From NCBI GenBank assembly GCA_964654695.1, contig CAZZKJ010000002.1, forward strand, positions 62,001 through 126,000: DNA of 64,000 bases. The letters are read 5' to 3'. Position 1 is the stretch's first letter. Each line of letters opens with the position of its first letter. The notes below the pieces were generated by a model. It saw only the letters and a program-made list of their open reading frames with translations. It ran no database searches and was not told the origin of the DNA. The DNA comes from CAZZKJ01 sp964654695 (GTDB lineage: Bacteria; Krumholzibacteriota; Krumholzibacteriia; WVZY01). Positions 17,212 through 26,329 of the stretch are shown piece after piece. The position numbers were made by a program, and so were the translations under genes.

Positions 17212-18231
17212 ATGCTCGGTGTTCTTCAAAACGGCGGCCCTTTAAAAAATCTGATCGATAGATGCGACACCCACGTGCGGGAGACTCTATCATCCAGCAG
17301 CATCAAAGAAGCCGCTATTGCCCTGGAAAGTTTTGCCAACGGCGGCAAAAGACTGCGCCCGGCATTGATGCTTCTGTCATCGACGGTTACCGAGAAAGAC
17401 GGCATCAAGGAAGTATCCGATTCGATGGTTGCCCTGGCAGGTGCAATCGAGCTTATACACCTGGCCACGCTCTTTCATGATGATGTAATAGACCAGGTTG
17501 ATGTAAGAAGGGGCAACGTCAGCGCCAGATCCAAGTACGGCAACCATGCATCAGTACTTGCCGGCGATTATGCCTTGACCGAAGCGCTTGTCATGGTTGG
17601 GCGGAGTAAACACAGCTATACCATGCCGGAATTCTTGAGAACCATACAGGTCCTGGTGAAAGGCGAAAGCCTGGAAACGCTCCACAAGTTTGATTATTCT
17701 ATGAGCGACGCGGCATATTACGAGATTATTTCCGAAAAGAGCGCTTCATTGTTCGCGCTCAGCTGCAAGGTGGGGGCACTGTCCCACCGTTCGGAATACT
17801 CCGACGCACTGGGGCATTTCGGTTGGAACCTGGGAATGGCCTTCCAGATGATCGACGATCTCGATGACATGCTGGATTTGCCCAAGAACGCCGACGACTG
17901 TGATTTGAAAAACGGATATCTGGCCCTGCCCATCATCCAGGCCCTCGGGAACCTGCAGGACGGGCACAAGGATGATCTCGTCGGCATCATTAATAAGGCG
18001 GATTTTACCCGAACCGACGAATTAAGAATAGTGTCTATATGCCTGGAACTGGGAACGATTCACAACGCGCTTGCTGAAATACACGCATACCTCAAAAACG
18101 CCCGCCGCATAATCGACCGGTTCGACTGCAACCAGGCACGCGGTATACTGGAAGCTATTTTGGGAGAGCTAAATTCATATGCCGGGAAACAAGTCGCAAC
18201 CTTCGAAAAATTTACCCATTCCGGGAATTGA
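17212..18231 (+). CDS. Polyprenyl diphosphate synthase (octaprenyl/heptaprenyl type)
   Basis: Trans-isoprenyl diphosphate synthase, probably making the side chain of the respiratory quinone. It has GGKRLRP (44-50), the first aspartate-rich motif DDVID (90-94) followed by RRG, and the second motif IDDLDD (near 213-218). At 339 residues it fits long-chain IspB/HepT-like enzymes. Product length cannot be read reliably from motif residues. A -35 element for the next gene overlaps its stop codon. Confidence 0.88.
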   Translation: MLGVLQNGGPLKNLIDRCDTHVRETLSSSSIKEAAIALESFANGGKRLRPALMLLSSTVTEKDGIKEVSDSMVALAGAIELIHLATLFHDDVIDQVDVRRGNVSARSKYGNHASVLAGDYALTEALVMVGRSKHSYTMPEFLRTIQVLVKGESLETLHKFDYSMSDAAYYEIISEKSASLFALSCKVGALSHRSEYSDALGHFGWNLGMAFQMIDDLDDMLDLPKNADDCDLKNGYLALPIIQALGNLQDGHKDDLVGIINKADFTRTDELRIVSICLELGTIHNALAEIHAYLKNARRIIDRFDCNQARGILEAILGELNSYAGKQVATFEKFTHSGN

Positions 18232-18255
18232 CGTTTCCGGAAATCAATGTAAAAT
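18228..18255 (+). promoter_or_regulatory. Candidate promoter for the small exported protein
   Basis: TTGACG, 16-base spacer, TAAAAT (5 of 6), starting in the last codons of the polyprenyl synthase gene and about 30 bases before the ATG at 18286. Confidence 0.4.
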
Positions 18256-18285
18256 TAAAGCATAGTGCTTCACAAGGGGTTGATT

Positions 18286-18864
18286 ATGAACTCAACAATC
18301 GGAATATCAATCTTGGTACTAATGGTTTTGACCTGCGTCTTTACGGCGGCGCCGCCGGACCGCGACACGGCGGCTTCAACATTGATGCAGTGCGGCACGC
18401 TTTTCCTCGACGACGGGACTATTATCAAAGTTGAAGCTTTCGTAAAAGTGCTCGTTCCCGACGAGATCATATACGGCGAAAGCAGCGGTAAAGAGGAAGA
18501 AGTGCGAATAAGCAGCGTGAGCAAAATCAGGCTTCTTACCGAGGGCGTCGATTACGTTTTCGATAACTCAAAGTTTACAAAAAAAAGCGGCACAATGGAA
18601 ATCACGCTGAAGAACGGTGGGAAAACCGTTCTTGAGAACGCTTATTTTCCTGAAAAGAATTTCACAATCAAGATCCGCAACTCCAAAACCGGCCAACTCG
18701 AGGATCAAGAGATTTCGTTCAAATCCGTAAAAGAGATATTTCTCGGAAAAGGACCTATCGTATATAAAAGATGTCCGTCGGACCGCAGGGTGTTTCCTTC
18801 CGACTATCTTTACTGCCCATACGATAAAACCCTTCTCGAAAAAGTGATGGAAAAAAAGAACTGA
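18286..18864 (+). CDS. Exported protein of unknown function with C-terminal Cys-Pro motifs
   Basis: I do not recognise this 192-residue protein. It has a hydrophobic N-terminal signal (about 4-22), a central beta-rich region resembling a small barrel or SH3-like fold (GTLFLDDGTIIKVEAF, EVRISSVSKIRLL), and a C-terminal tail with RCPSDRRVFPSDYLYCPYDK, half of a zinc-ribbon pattern (one Cys per knuckle rather than two). The start is the ATG at 18286 with AAGGGG six bases upstream; an upstream in-frame GTG is rejected. It converges with the ferredoxin-like gene. Confidence 0.65.
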   Translation: MNSTIGISILVLMVLTCVFTAAPPDRDTAASTLMQCGTLFLDDGTIIKVEAFVKVLVPDEIIYGESSGKEEEVRISSVSKIRLLTEGVDYVFDNSKFTKKSGTMEITLKNGGKTVLENAYFPEKNFTIKIRNSKTGQLEDQEISFKSVKEIFLGKGPIVYKRCPSDRRVFPSDYLYCPYDKTLLEKVMEKKN

Positions 18865-18888
18865 AGTTTTTCCGTTTCTGCGCCGATT

Positions 18889-20235
18889 TTAATACTCTAT
18901 CGGAATAATTCTGGATATGGCACCCGTAGGGCATTCCCGGACGCAGGCCTGGTCGCAGTAGCCGCTGCAGTGATCGCACTTGGATGCCAGCCTCGGGACC
19001 CTCTTCGATTCCTTCGCGGCAGGGCCGCCTTCATTTGTTCGTGACACAACATCGCCGTAGAGAAGCGCGTCCTCGGGAATTATTGAAATCGAATCAAACG
19101 GGCAGCCTTTGGCGCAGGCTCCGCATCCCTTGCATAAATCCAGGTCCACGGTAACTTCACCGTCACTTTGACGCTGCATGGCCCCTTTTGCGCATTTAGA
19201 TACGCACATCGGTATCTCGCACTTATGGCAGGCATTGGGAAATGAAAACACATCCAGTTTTATGGCTTTATCGATATCCAGTCTTTTTACTCCATGGCGC
19301 TTCCTGCAAGCTTCTTCACATGAACGGCACTTGATGCACTGGGACAAGTCGATGACGGGCGGCGCCTTGGCGTATGAAAGCCCGCTGCTTATCATAAAAT
19401 CGAGCTTCTTTTGAACAACAAAGTTCTTTCTGATCTCTTCGATTCTGGATCTCAAGGCGAAGACACGGCTTTTGAGTTCCTGCCCGAAAGAGGTTTTTCC
19501 GTAAAATAAATCGGACACGACCCGCGAAGATATCTTCACGGCGATACAGTCGGTATGGGATATCAATGCCGGATTGCTTATATCCAAAAGCCTTCCCCAC
19601 CATAAATCGTTCTCGAACATGAGAACCTGCTTTTCCACAGTTCCTTCGCGCCACTTGACGGCAACCTGGCCGAACAGGATAAATATATGGTCATCCGTCC
19701 CGAATTGCATCTCGGCACCGCGCTTAAAATCGAAAATCTCCGCTTTGTCATGGAATCTGTTTCTGTCGCCCTTTTTCAAGCCGGCGAACAGGCCGGATTT
19801 GGCAAGCAGGATATCCAGCCTCTCTCTTTTACATTCTTCCTTGAATGCAGCGGAAAGCTCGCTGTCTTTCTCGACGAACTTTTTTACATCACTGCAGGCA
19901 TACTTGATCACAACGGAACGTCCGAGAGTAACCGCGGACGCAAAATTGAATCCGCCCTTGGGATATGCGGACAAGCCGAATAATCCGCCGGGATAAATAC
20001 TTTTGATTCTGTGAACACCGTCGGGAGATTCCTGCAGAAATTCGACCTTGCCTTCCTTCAGGTAGTAGAGGGTTTTATCGTACGCTTTTTCGGAAATGAT
20101 TACCGATCCGCTTTTCAAAATAAATTCCGAAACGGGATTTGCCGCCTCGAGAATTTTTTCTGCGAGTGTCGATGGTGCCGAATCGGCACGCTCTTTGAGT
20201 TGCTGCCCGTATTCAAGTGCGCTTATGCTTTTCAT
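18889..20235 (-). CDS. Cyclic-nucleotide-binding-fold protein with four [4Fe-4S] motifs
   Basis: A 448-residue fusion without signal peptide, so probably cytoplasmic. Residues about 25-130 and 145-250 look like two CRP-type cNMP-binding beta-roll domains. From about residue 298 come four cysteine clusters: CIKCRSCEEAC, CHKCEIPMCVSKC, CKGCGACAKGCP and CDHC...CDQACVRECP, the DmsB/HybA-like set for four [4Fe-4S] centres. No helix-turn-helix is evident, so it is not a CRP regulator. It is the third gene of the cytochrome operon, starting 9 bases after the barrel gene. A likely role is electron carriage gated by ligand binding; the partner is unproven. Confidence 0.85.
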   Translation of the reverse strand: MKSISALEYGQQLKERADSAPSTLAEKILEAANPVSEFILKSGSVIISEKAYDKTLYYLKEGKVEFLQESPDGVHRIKSIYPGGLFGLSAYPKGGFNFASAVTLGRSVVIKYACSDVKKFVEKDSELSAAFKEECKRERLDILLAKSGLFAGLKKGDRNRFHDKAEIFDFKRGAEMQFGTDDHIFILFGQVAVKWREGTVEKQVLMFENDLWWGRLLDISNPALISHTDCIAVKISSRVVSDLFYGKTSFGQELKSRVFALRSRIEEIRKNFVVQKKLDFMISSGLSYAKAPPVIDLSQCIKCRSCEEACRKRHGVKRLDIDKAIKLDVFSFPNACHKCEIPMCVSKCAKGAMQRQSDGEVTVDLDLCKGCGACAKGCPFDSISIIPEDALLYGDVVSRTNEGGPAAKESKRVPRLASKCDHCSGYCDQACVRECPTGAISRIIPIEY

Positions 20236-20243
20236 GGTCCCTT

Positions 20244-21479
20244 TCAGAATCTGTAACCCAAATGAGTATACAGACCGTTTTGCGCCGGGCCGGCCGAGCT
20301 GTTGTAGTGGTGAGACAAACTAACATTAAATCTTTTCCAAAAACTCGTCCGAAATGAATTGTAAACAATATAACCCGCTGCTTCGGCAGCCGCAAATCTT
20401 GTCTGGTTCCATTGATGGGAAATGCTGCTGCTTATGCTGTATTTACTTGCAAATGCATATGATGCGCCAATTGTCGATGTTACGTTGAAATAATAATCGC
20501 CCCATGAGCGGGCGCGGGATATGTAGACATTCATGCCCGGAACTCCCCAACCCCAAGAATTCAAAGAGATTGAATAATAGTGTGTCCGGGTGTCGTTATA
20601 ATCCCTCAAGCTGATGCTTCGGGAAGCGTCGATGCTAAAATTATCGGTTATCTTCGCGCGCCCGCGGAGAGAATAACGGTGGGCCGGGAAAAAGCTTGTA
20701 AAATATGAAAGGTCAGGAACTGCGAATTCCTGGTAGGCCTGGTAGCGAGAGTAAGACAGAGAAAAATTGAACCGCCTGTGGGGCGTGACATTGGCTCCGA
20801 GATTCATATAGGTCAGGTAATTGGGTTTGTATTCGCCGTCGGTGTCAATCGTCAGGTTGCCGTACAGGCGCATTCTGTTCTTGTACCTGGCGCTGGACTG
20901 CAGCGTCATGTATCCCCTGTTGAAACTGCCTTTATAAAACTCCGTTGAGTACGAAGCGCTCGCATCTAATTTGCGCCCATTGAAAGCAGCATATACCCCG
21001 TAAATCGAATAATCGCGCTGGATTCCGCGCCTGTATGGGTCGGCCTTGATACCGGCGTAAAATCCGCTTGAAAGACGCGACTTGGATTTGAGCCGAACGC
21101 GTACGCCGTCGAGATTGGTACCCAGGGCTTCGGGCAGATACTGTCTTCCCAGCCTCATTGACAAGCGCCCTTTGCGGTAGCGGAGATAAAGCTCCCTGTA
21201 GTTGTAATTTTGAAGTCCAGACACGTTGAAAAAAGTGCGCCTCTCCGCGTTTATGATGAATGCCGCATCCATGCTCTTGCTCGGTGTGATGGTCGCATAG
21301 AACTTCAAACTGGCATTGTCATTATTGAGTGAAGACAGCGTGGTTCCGTATCCTACTATATCGGTGCTGATCCTTCCTGATAGTTCCACGGCTCTTGCGG
21401 GTATCAGCGAAACCAACAGCAGTACCACAACGGGCAAAACGCTTGTCATTAGAGCATATTTCAAAAAACTCTTTTTCAT
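20244..21479 (-). CDS. Predicted outer-membrane beta-barrel of the cytochrome operon
   Basis: A 411-residue protein with a signal peptide (hydrophobic 7-27, cleavage probably after PARA) and then almost continuous alternating aromatic/polar beta strands (for example RELYLRYRKGRLSMRLGRQY, DYYFNVTSTIGASYAF), ending in YTHLGYRF with a C-terminal Phe as BAM substrates have. There is no plug or TonB box. It starts four bases after the cytochrome stop codon, so the two are surely co-transcribed. In known porin-cytochrome complexes a barrel sheathes the haem wire through the outer membrane. The same job is inferred here, but I recognise no named porin family. Confidence 0.75.
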   Translation of the reverse strand: MKKSFLKYALMTSVLPVVVLLLVSLIPARAVELSGRISTDIVGYGTTLSSLNNDNASLKFYATITPSKSMDAAFIINAERRTFFNVSGLQNYNYRELYLRYRKGRLSMRLGRQYLPEALGTNLDGVRVRLKSKSRLSSGFYAGIKADPYRRGIQRDYSIYGVYAAFNGRKLDASASYSTEFYKGSFNRGYMTLQSSARYKNRMRLYGNLTIDTDGEYKPNYLTYMNLGANVTPHRRFNFSLSYSRYQAYQEFAVPDLSYFTSFFPAHRYSLRGRAKITDNFSIDASRSISLRDYNDTRTHYYSISLNSWGWGVPGMNVYISRARSWGDYYFNVTSTIGASYAFASKYSISSSISHQWNQTRFAAAEAAGYIVYNSFRTSFWKRFNVSLSHHYNSSAGPAQNGLYTHLGYRF

Positions 21480-21483
21480 AAAG

Positions 21484-24400
21484 CTACCTGGTATGCTTCC
21501 AGCGGTCTACGTAATGGCATTCCGCGCATGGATCGTGCTTATGGTGCTTATCATGACAGCCAAGGCAGCGGGTTGCACCCAGATCGAAATTATTCGCGGT
21601 AGGGTGGCACTCCCTGCAGTGAAACTTCGCGTGTCTGTTATCCAGCGGGTACCACTGATGATCATAAGTCCCCTGGTGCCAGTCCGGATCGTAATCGTTA
21701 TGGCAAAGAGTACAGTCGATCGGAAAACCGATAGCCGCATGATCGGGGTCCTGCGCCTGGTTGTAGTTTGATTGGTGGCAGCTGTAGCAGTCCTTGGTCC
21801 TGCCCGCAGTTTGAAAGTTGGCGTGGCACTGCAGACACTGCTGCTGGGCATGTACTCCGCGGAGCTGCCAATTGGCCGGGCTTTGGCCNNNNNNNNNNNN
21901 NNNNNNNNNNNNNNNNNNNNNNNNNNNNNNNNNNNNNNNNNNNNNNNNNNNNNNNNNNNNNNNNNNNNNNNNNNNNNNNNNNNNNNNNGTGCGACCAATT
22001 GGCCGGGAGCCATCCCGCGGGACTGTGGCACTGCCCGCAGTCCTGGCCGATTTGCAGCGTCCACGGGTCGTCCTGCGTCCTCACCCAGTGGCACGTATAG
22101 CAGTCCTTGGGAGTGCCGGCATACTGACCGCCAATGTGGCATTGATCACAGGCTGCGTTCAAGTGATTGCCCTCCAGAGGAAACGCCAACTGATCGTGCT
22201 GAAAATCTGCATCCTGCCAGGACGTATCCGAATAATTATGACAGCGCTCGCAGAATATCGAATAGCCCGCCTGCCGGTGATCGGGATTGACGGCCGAGTC
22301 GTAATCGGCCTGGTGGCACGACGCGCAGTCCGCCGGTGTGCCCGCGGCCTGGAAGTTGGCATGGCATGTCGAACACTGTTGTTGCGCGTGCAGCCCTTCC
22401 AGCGGCAGCGATGCCGGGCTTTGGCCGTGCGACCAATTGGCCGGGAGCCATCCCGCGGGACTGTGGCACTGCCCGCAGTCCCGGCCGATTTGCAGCGTCC
22501 ACGGATCGTCCTGCCTGCGCTCCCAGTGACAGGCATCGCAGTTCTTTGGCGTGCCCGCCCACTGCTGGTTTATATGGCACTGGCTGCAATCCAGATTATT
22601 ATGTTTTCCAACGAGTGGAAATTCGGCGCTCGCATGGTTGAAATTCCCTTCTCCCCAGGTTCCCTGTTCGTAGAGATGGCAGAATTGGCACTCCTTGGAA
22701 TATGACAGCGAGATATGATCAGGATTTGAGGCCCTCAGGTAGTCCTGCTCGTGACATGAATAGCAAACGAAAGCCGGTTGCCCGGTTGTGATCTGAGGCG
22801 CGGGCCGGCTTGCATTGAACTCGTGGCAGCGCTCGCAGGGAACGCCTCCATGTGCCCCCAGGAGCAGGAATCCCGTTTCGTTATGAGAAAAAGTGCTGGG
22901 CCGCCAGGCGGAAGCATTATGGCAGTCTTCGCATTCGGCGCCGAATCTGTTTTCATGAGGATCGACATGGCATGTTAGGCATTTCGAGGCGACACTGCTG
23001 TAGGATCTGGTATCCTCGTGGCAGTCCTTGCAGGCCAATTCCGCATGCGCGCCTTTTAATGGAAATACCACCTCGTGGAAATCCGTCTTCAGCTTCCAGG
23101 ATTCGGCGTTATGACATCGGCCGCAGTTGGACCCGTACTTGCCCTTGTGTTTATCCTTATGGCAGGCCGTACACTGCGAATCGACAGGCTTGAATTTCTT
23201 GCCCGGGTGACACTTGTAGCAGTCAACTTTTTTATGAGCCCCCCTGAGCTTGAATCTTGCCCCATCATGATCGAATTTGGCCGGCTTCCATCCCTTGGTC
23301 GAATGGCAGCCGTCGCACTCCTTGATTTTTTTCCTCCTGGTTTTGAATTGACCTTTGTGAGCATCTTTATGACACGTCGTGCACTTGGTATCTATAGGCT
23401 TAAATTTGCCCCTGCGGTGACAGACCTTGCATTCGATATTTTTGTGCTTTCCTTCCAGTTTGAACCTGGATGTCTTGTGATCGAATATTGACGGTTTCCA
23501 ACCTTTGGCGATATGACAGTCTTCGCAGGGACGGGGAACTTCCTTCTTTTTGACTTTAACCTTGAACTGACCCTTATGCTTATCCCTGTGGCACGCCGCA
23601 CATGTCGCGTCGAGCGGTTTGTACCGCCCGCGGCCGTGACAAAGTCTGCATGCGACGTCGCGGTGCTTCCATTCAAGCTTGAATTTGGAACGGTTATGAT
23701 CATATTTGGACGGCTTCCATCCGTCCTCGCTGTGACAGTCGGTGCAGCGTTCAAGGATCATGGCCCCGCCGGCCGCTTTTATTTTGAATTGTCCCTTATG
23801 CCGGTCCGTGTGACAGGCAGTGCAAAGAATATCTCGATCTTTTGGAAAAACAGGTCTCTTTGCCCGGTGACATTTAGTGCACTTAAGAACGGTGTGTTTG
23901 CCTTTTAAAGGAAACCGCGTCTTTTCATGAGCAAACTTTTTCGATGTCCACGAAGCGGTATTATGACAGTCCGTGCACTTCCGTTTTACAAACTGCTTTT
24001 TGTGTTTGGAAACATGACATGCCTGGCACAGCTTGTCCTGCTTCTTGAATACCAGGTTCTTATGGCACTTTTTACAAGCCAGCTTCTTATGAGAACCGGT
24101 CAGCGCGAATTCGGTCTTATCGTGTTCGAATCTGGCTTTCTTCCATGATTCGGAAGTATGGCAGGCAGAGCACTCTCTTTTTGCTACGCTCTCCTTGTGG
24201 CGCGACCTGTGGCATGTGCGGCAGTTCTTCTTGTTATCCAGGTAGCTCTTCGTCTTGTGGCACTTATTGCATTTTTCCTTGAATTCGAAATGCTTCCCGG
24301 TCAGTGCGAAACCGGTCCTGGCATGGTCGAATTTCCGTTTATCCAATTCTATAATCTTATAATCCCTGCCCTTGTGATCCGTGTGGCATTTGAAGCAGGG

Positions 24401-24712
24401 CTTGTCCAGAGACCGATGCAGACCTCTGCCTTCGGCTATGCGAAGCGTTATCTTTTTGTGGCATTCCAGGCATTTCCTGTCCGGGACCCCTTTGCCGATC
24501 TTGTGGCATTTCAAGCAGCTTTTCAGGTTGTCATATTTCGCATGGTCCTTGGCCAGAGGGCCGGGACTCAACAGCTTGCTGGCATCCTGGGCGGCTCCAT
24601 TAGAGGAGGAAATGGAAAGACCAAGGCAGCATAAGGACACCAATTTCAGGGCGGTTTTCGCCTTATGGAGGGGGATGGAATAGAAAAAACGGCCGATAAT
24701 CGGTACCTTCAT
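21484..24712 (-). CDS. Giant multiheme c-type cytochrome (about 42 CxxCH motifs), interrupted by an assembly gap
   Basis: Exported c-type cytochrome with a signal-like N-terminus (about 18-40). I count 36 CxxCH haem motifs before the N-run and 6 after it. The N-terminal half is built from repeats of about 65-75 residues, each with three CxxCH and a GWKP..FDH..FKL segment. The C-terminal half uses a 146-residue repeat with PWTLQIG.DCGQCHSPAG. In the given sequence the frame breaks at the 100 Ns; deleting exactly those Ns restores one frame to the TAG at 21484-21486, giving about 1042 residues. Probably extracytoplasmic electron transfer. It is first in the operon with the barrel and the Fe-S protein. 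Confidence 0.88.
21889..21988. other. Assembly gap (100 N)
   Basis: Exactly 100 Ns, the usual placeholder for a gap of unknown size. The flanks end and begin in the cytochrome's internal repeat (...GGGCTTTGGCC before, GTGCGACCAATTGGCC after), which are contiguous in the intact copy at 22416-22440. The true gap may be zero or a whole number of repeats. Confidence 0.95.
21989..22514 (-). repeat. Near-identical 438-bp-period repeat inside the cytochrome gene
   Basis: About 86 bases at 21989-22074 recur almost unchanged at 22427-22512, a period of 438 bp or 146 codons. The flanking halves are also related. High DNA identity, not only protein similarity, implies recent duplication or gene conversion, and explains why assembly broke here. 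Confidence 0.85.
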
Positions 24713-25191
24713 GCAGATATAACCCCGTTCCTTGGACGCAGAGAGCCTTTATCGTTGGGGTCGAAAATTGAACCGTACCGGGCTTTAGATTGAATCCGTG
24801 CTTCTTCGCAAGTGGGGTGCCAAACTGTAAATCCCGTGTTACTTAAAGCTTCACTACCATATCCCATAAATCGAAAATGTGGCAAGAAAAGATTTGCATT
24901 TTTATCCTATTGAATATAAATAAATTAAATATATCCTGATTGCCGCGTCCGGGATTTCGAGTTTTATCACCGAAAGAGGCTCCTTCGGGCTCGGACCCGC
25001 GGTTGATAGTAATGACCCTGGGGGGGCTTTATTGTATAATCAGCATAGCATCTTGCAATGCCGATCCAATTGAATTCATCCTTGTTCCGGCCGCCCTTCA
25101 CATAAAGAATCCAAGCGGACCAATGGCTCCTTTTTTGCTGCACCGGACGCTGAATCCGCTGCGAAAGCAACAAGAAACATAACAAGACAGG
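24713..25191. other. Divergent intergenic region of the cytochrome cluster
   Basis: 479 bases between the multiheme operon (-) and the b-type cytochrome gene (+). It contains an AT-rich core at about 24885-24945 that probably holds the promoters. On the - strand a weak candidate is TTGCCA with an 18-base spacer to TATGGT. No convincing FNR, CRP or Fur palindrome was found, and the ORF that crosses 24940-25182 looks non-coding. Confidence 0.4.
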
Positions 25192-26151
25192 ATGAGCTTG
25201 GCGAAAAAAAAGAAAACATTTCAAAAAGCCTCCGGTGTTGATAAAATCGATATCCCGAGGGTATCCAGAAAATATAAAATATACATCGGCTCATTGTACC
25301 TGATCGTTATCGCGGCGTGCTCGGTTCTGGGTTACGAAACCTACTGCCGCTATTACCTGCCCTCGTATTCCCTGGCTGAACTGCTGCACTTATTGGGATT
25401 GTCAGGCGAACCCGCATCTCCTATGGAACCGGGTAAGGGTTTCGGGCATACTCTCGGATACGCCGGAAGCACGCTTATGGTTCTCTCCCAGCTTTACGCC
25501 CTTCGCAAACGAAACGCCTGGTTCTCCCGCTGCGCTTCGCGTAAATTCTGGCTCGATACCCATATTTTCCTGGGTATTTTGGGCGCGGTATTCATCACTT
25601 TTCATACGACGTTCAAGATCGGCGGACTAGTGAGCGTGAGCTACTGGAGCATGGTGATCGTCGTGATGAGTGGAGTTATTGGAAGATTTCTGTACGTGCA
25701 AATACCCAGGAGCATCGCCGGAAACGAACTGGGGGTCGATGATTTGAACCAGCGCTCACGGATCCTGTTCAGGAGAATCCAAACACTTCACATGGAGGAA
25801 ATAGATTTTGATGCTATCGCGGACCGCATAGCCGGATCTGTGAGCATCAAGGTAAAAAGACCGTTCTTGATCCTGTCACATATGATAATCGACAATATAA
25901 CGTTCAGGGTCAGGTTCCAAAAAGAGAAGAGGGCTTTATTCCGCAGGTTCAAAATATCAAGACGGATGCGCAGGGCCGTGTCGAACCTGCTCTTCAGCCA
26001 CGCTCTCATCAAGAGGAAAATAGCCCTTCTGGAGAAATACCAGGAGCTCCTCGAATATTGGCGGCCTACGCACATTTGGCTGTCCATAGTGATGTTCATT
26101 TTCATGGCCGTCCACGTGGCCATAGCTTTCTTTTTCTATGTTGAGAATTGA
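25192..26151 (+). CDS. Predicted diheme b-type membrane cytochrome
   Basis: A 319-residue inner-membrane protein with about five membrane helices (about 29-48, 85-103, 122-142, 150-170 and 293-315). Two helices carry His pairs with the 13-residue spacing typical of bis-His haem b proteins: His124/His138 (DTHIFLG...ITFH) and His294/His308 (THIWLS...AVH). A large, basic, probably cytoplasmic segment lies between them. No c-type CxxCH is present. It is transcribed divergently from the 42-haem cytochrome operon, so a quinol-oxidising entry module is the simplest reading. Distant relation to ferric reductase or cytochrome b561-like families is possible; I cannot name the family. Confidence 0.68.
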   Translation: MSLAKKKKTFQKASGVDKIDIPRVSRKYKIYIGSLYLIVIAACSVLGYETYCRYYLPSYSLAELLHLLGLSGEPASPMEPGKGFGHTLGYAGSTLMVLSQLYALRKRNAWFSRCASRKFWLDTHIFLGILGAVFITFHTTFKIGGLVSVSYWSMVIVVMSGVIGRFLYVQIPRSIAGNELGVDDLNQRSRILFRRIQTLHMEEIDFDAIADRIAGSVSIKVKRPFLILSHMIIDNITFRVRFQKEKRALFRRFKISRRMRRAVSNLLFSHALIKRKIALLEKYQELLEYWRPTHIWLSIVMFIFMAVHVAIAFFFYVEN

Positions 26152-26242
26152 TTTCCGGGATGCCCGAATTTCCCGACCACCCGGTCCGATTTCATAACTC
26201 CATTATCTTTTGCCATTTGTCAAGGTGCCCGATAATTAGTTC

Positions 26243-26271
26243 TTTACAATAGACTTAGGGCGTGATATAAT
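26243..26271 (+). promoter_or_regulatory. Near-consensus sigma70 promoter with long leader
   Basis: TTTACA, exactly 17 bases, then perfect TATAAT. Transcription would begin near 26278, giving a leader of about 260 bases before the secreted-protein gene at 26539. This is the best-looking promoter in the window. Confidence 0.6.
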
Positions 26272-26285
26272 TTGTTTTTGAATAA

Positions 26286-26329
26286 ACCGGCTCCGCCCTT
26301 CGCGGAGTGGGCGCCGCCGGTGCTTTTTT
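26286..26329 (+). terminator. GC-rich hairpin with T-run in the 26.3-kb leader (attenuator or terminator)
   Basis: Arms ACCGGC (26286-26291) and GCCGGT (26316-26321) enclose CTCCGC/GCGGAG (26291-26296 with 26302-26307), followed by six Ts. It lies only about 10-50 bases after the predicted transcription start. It could act as an attenuator, or as a terminator for the upstream b-cytochrome gene. Confidence 0.45.

Noticed and set aside
21698..21888. Out-of-frame C-terminus of the cytochrome and the ORFs containing runs of X
   Set aside because: They arise from translating through 100 placeholder Ns. The other frame downstream carries six proper CxxCH motifs and rejoins the main frame when the Ns are removed.
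22159..24683. Multiple + strand ORFs rich in Leu, Val and Ala opposite the cytochrome
   Set aside because: Antisense shadows of CxxCH repeats. They look membrane-like only because Cys/His/Lys codons reverse to hydrophobic ones.
24940..25182. Eighty-residue ORF between the divergent cytochrome genes
   Set aside because: No ribosome site, no recognisable composition or domain, and it lies in probable promoter DNA.
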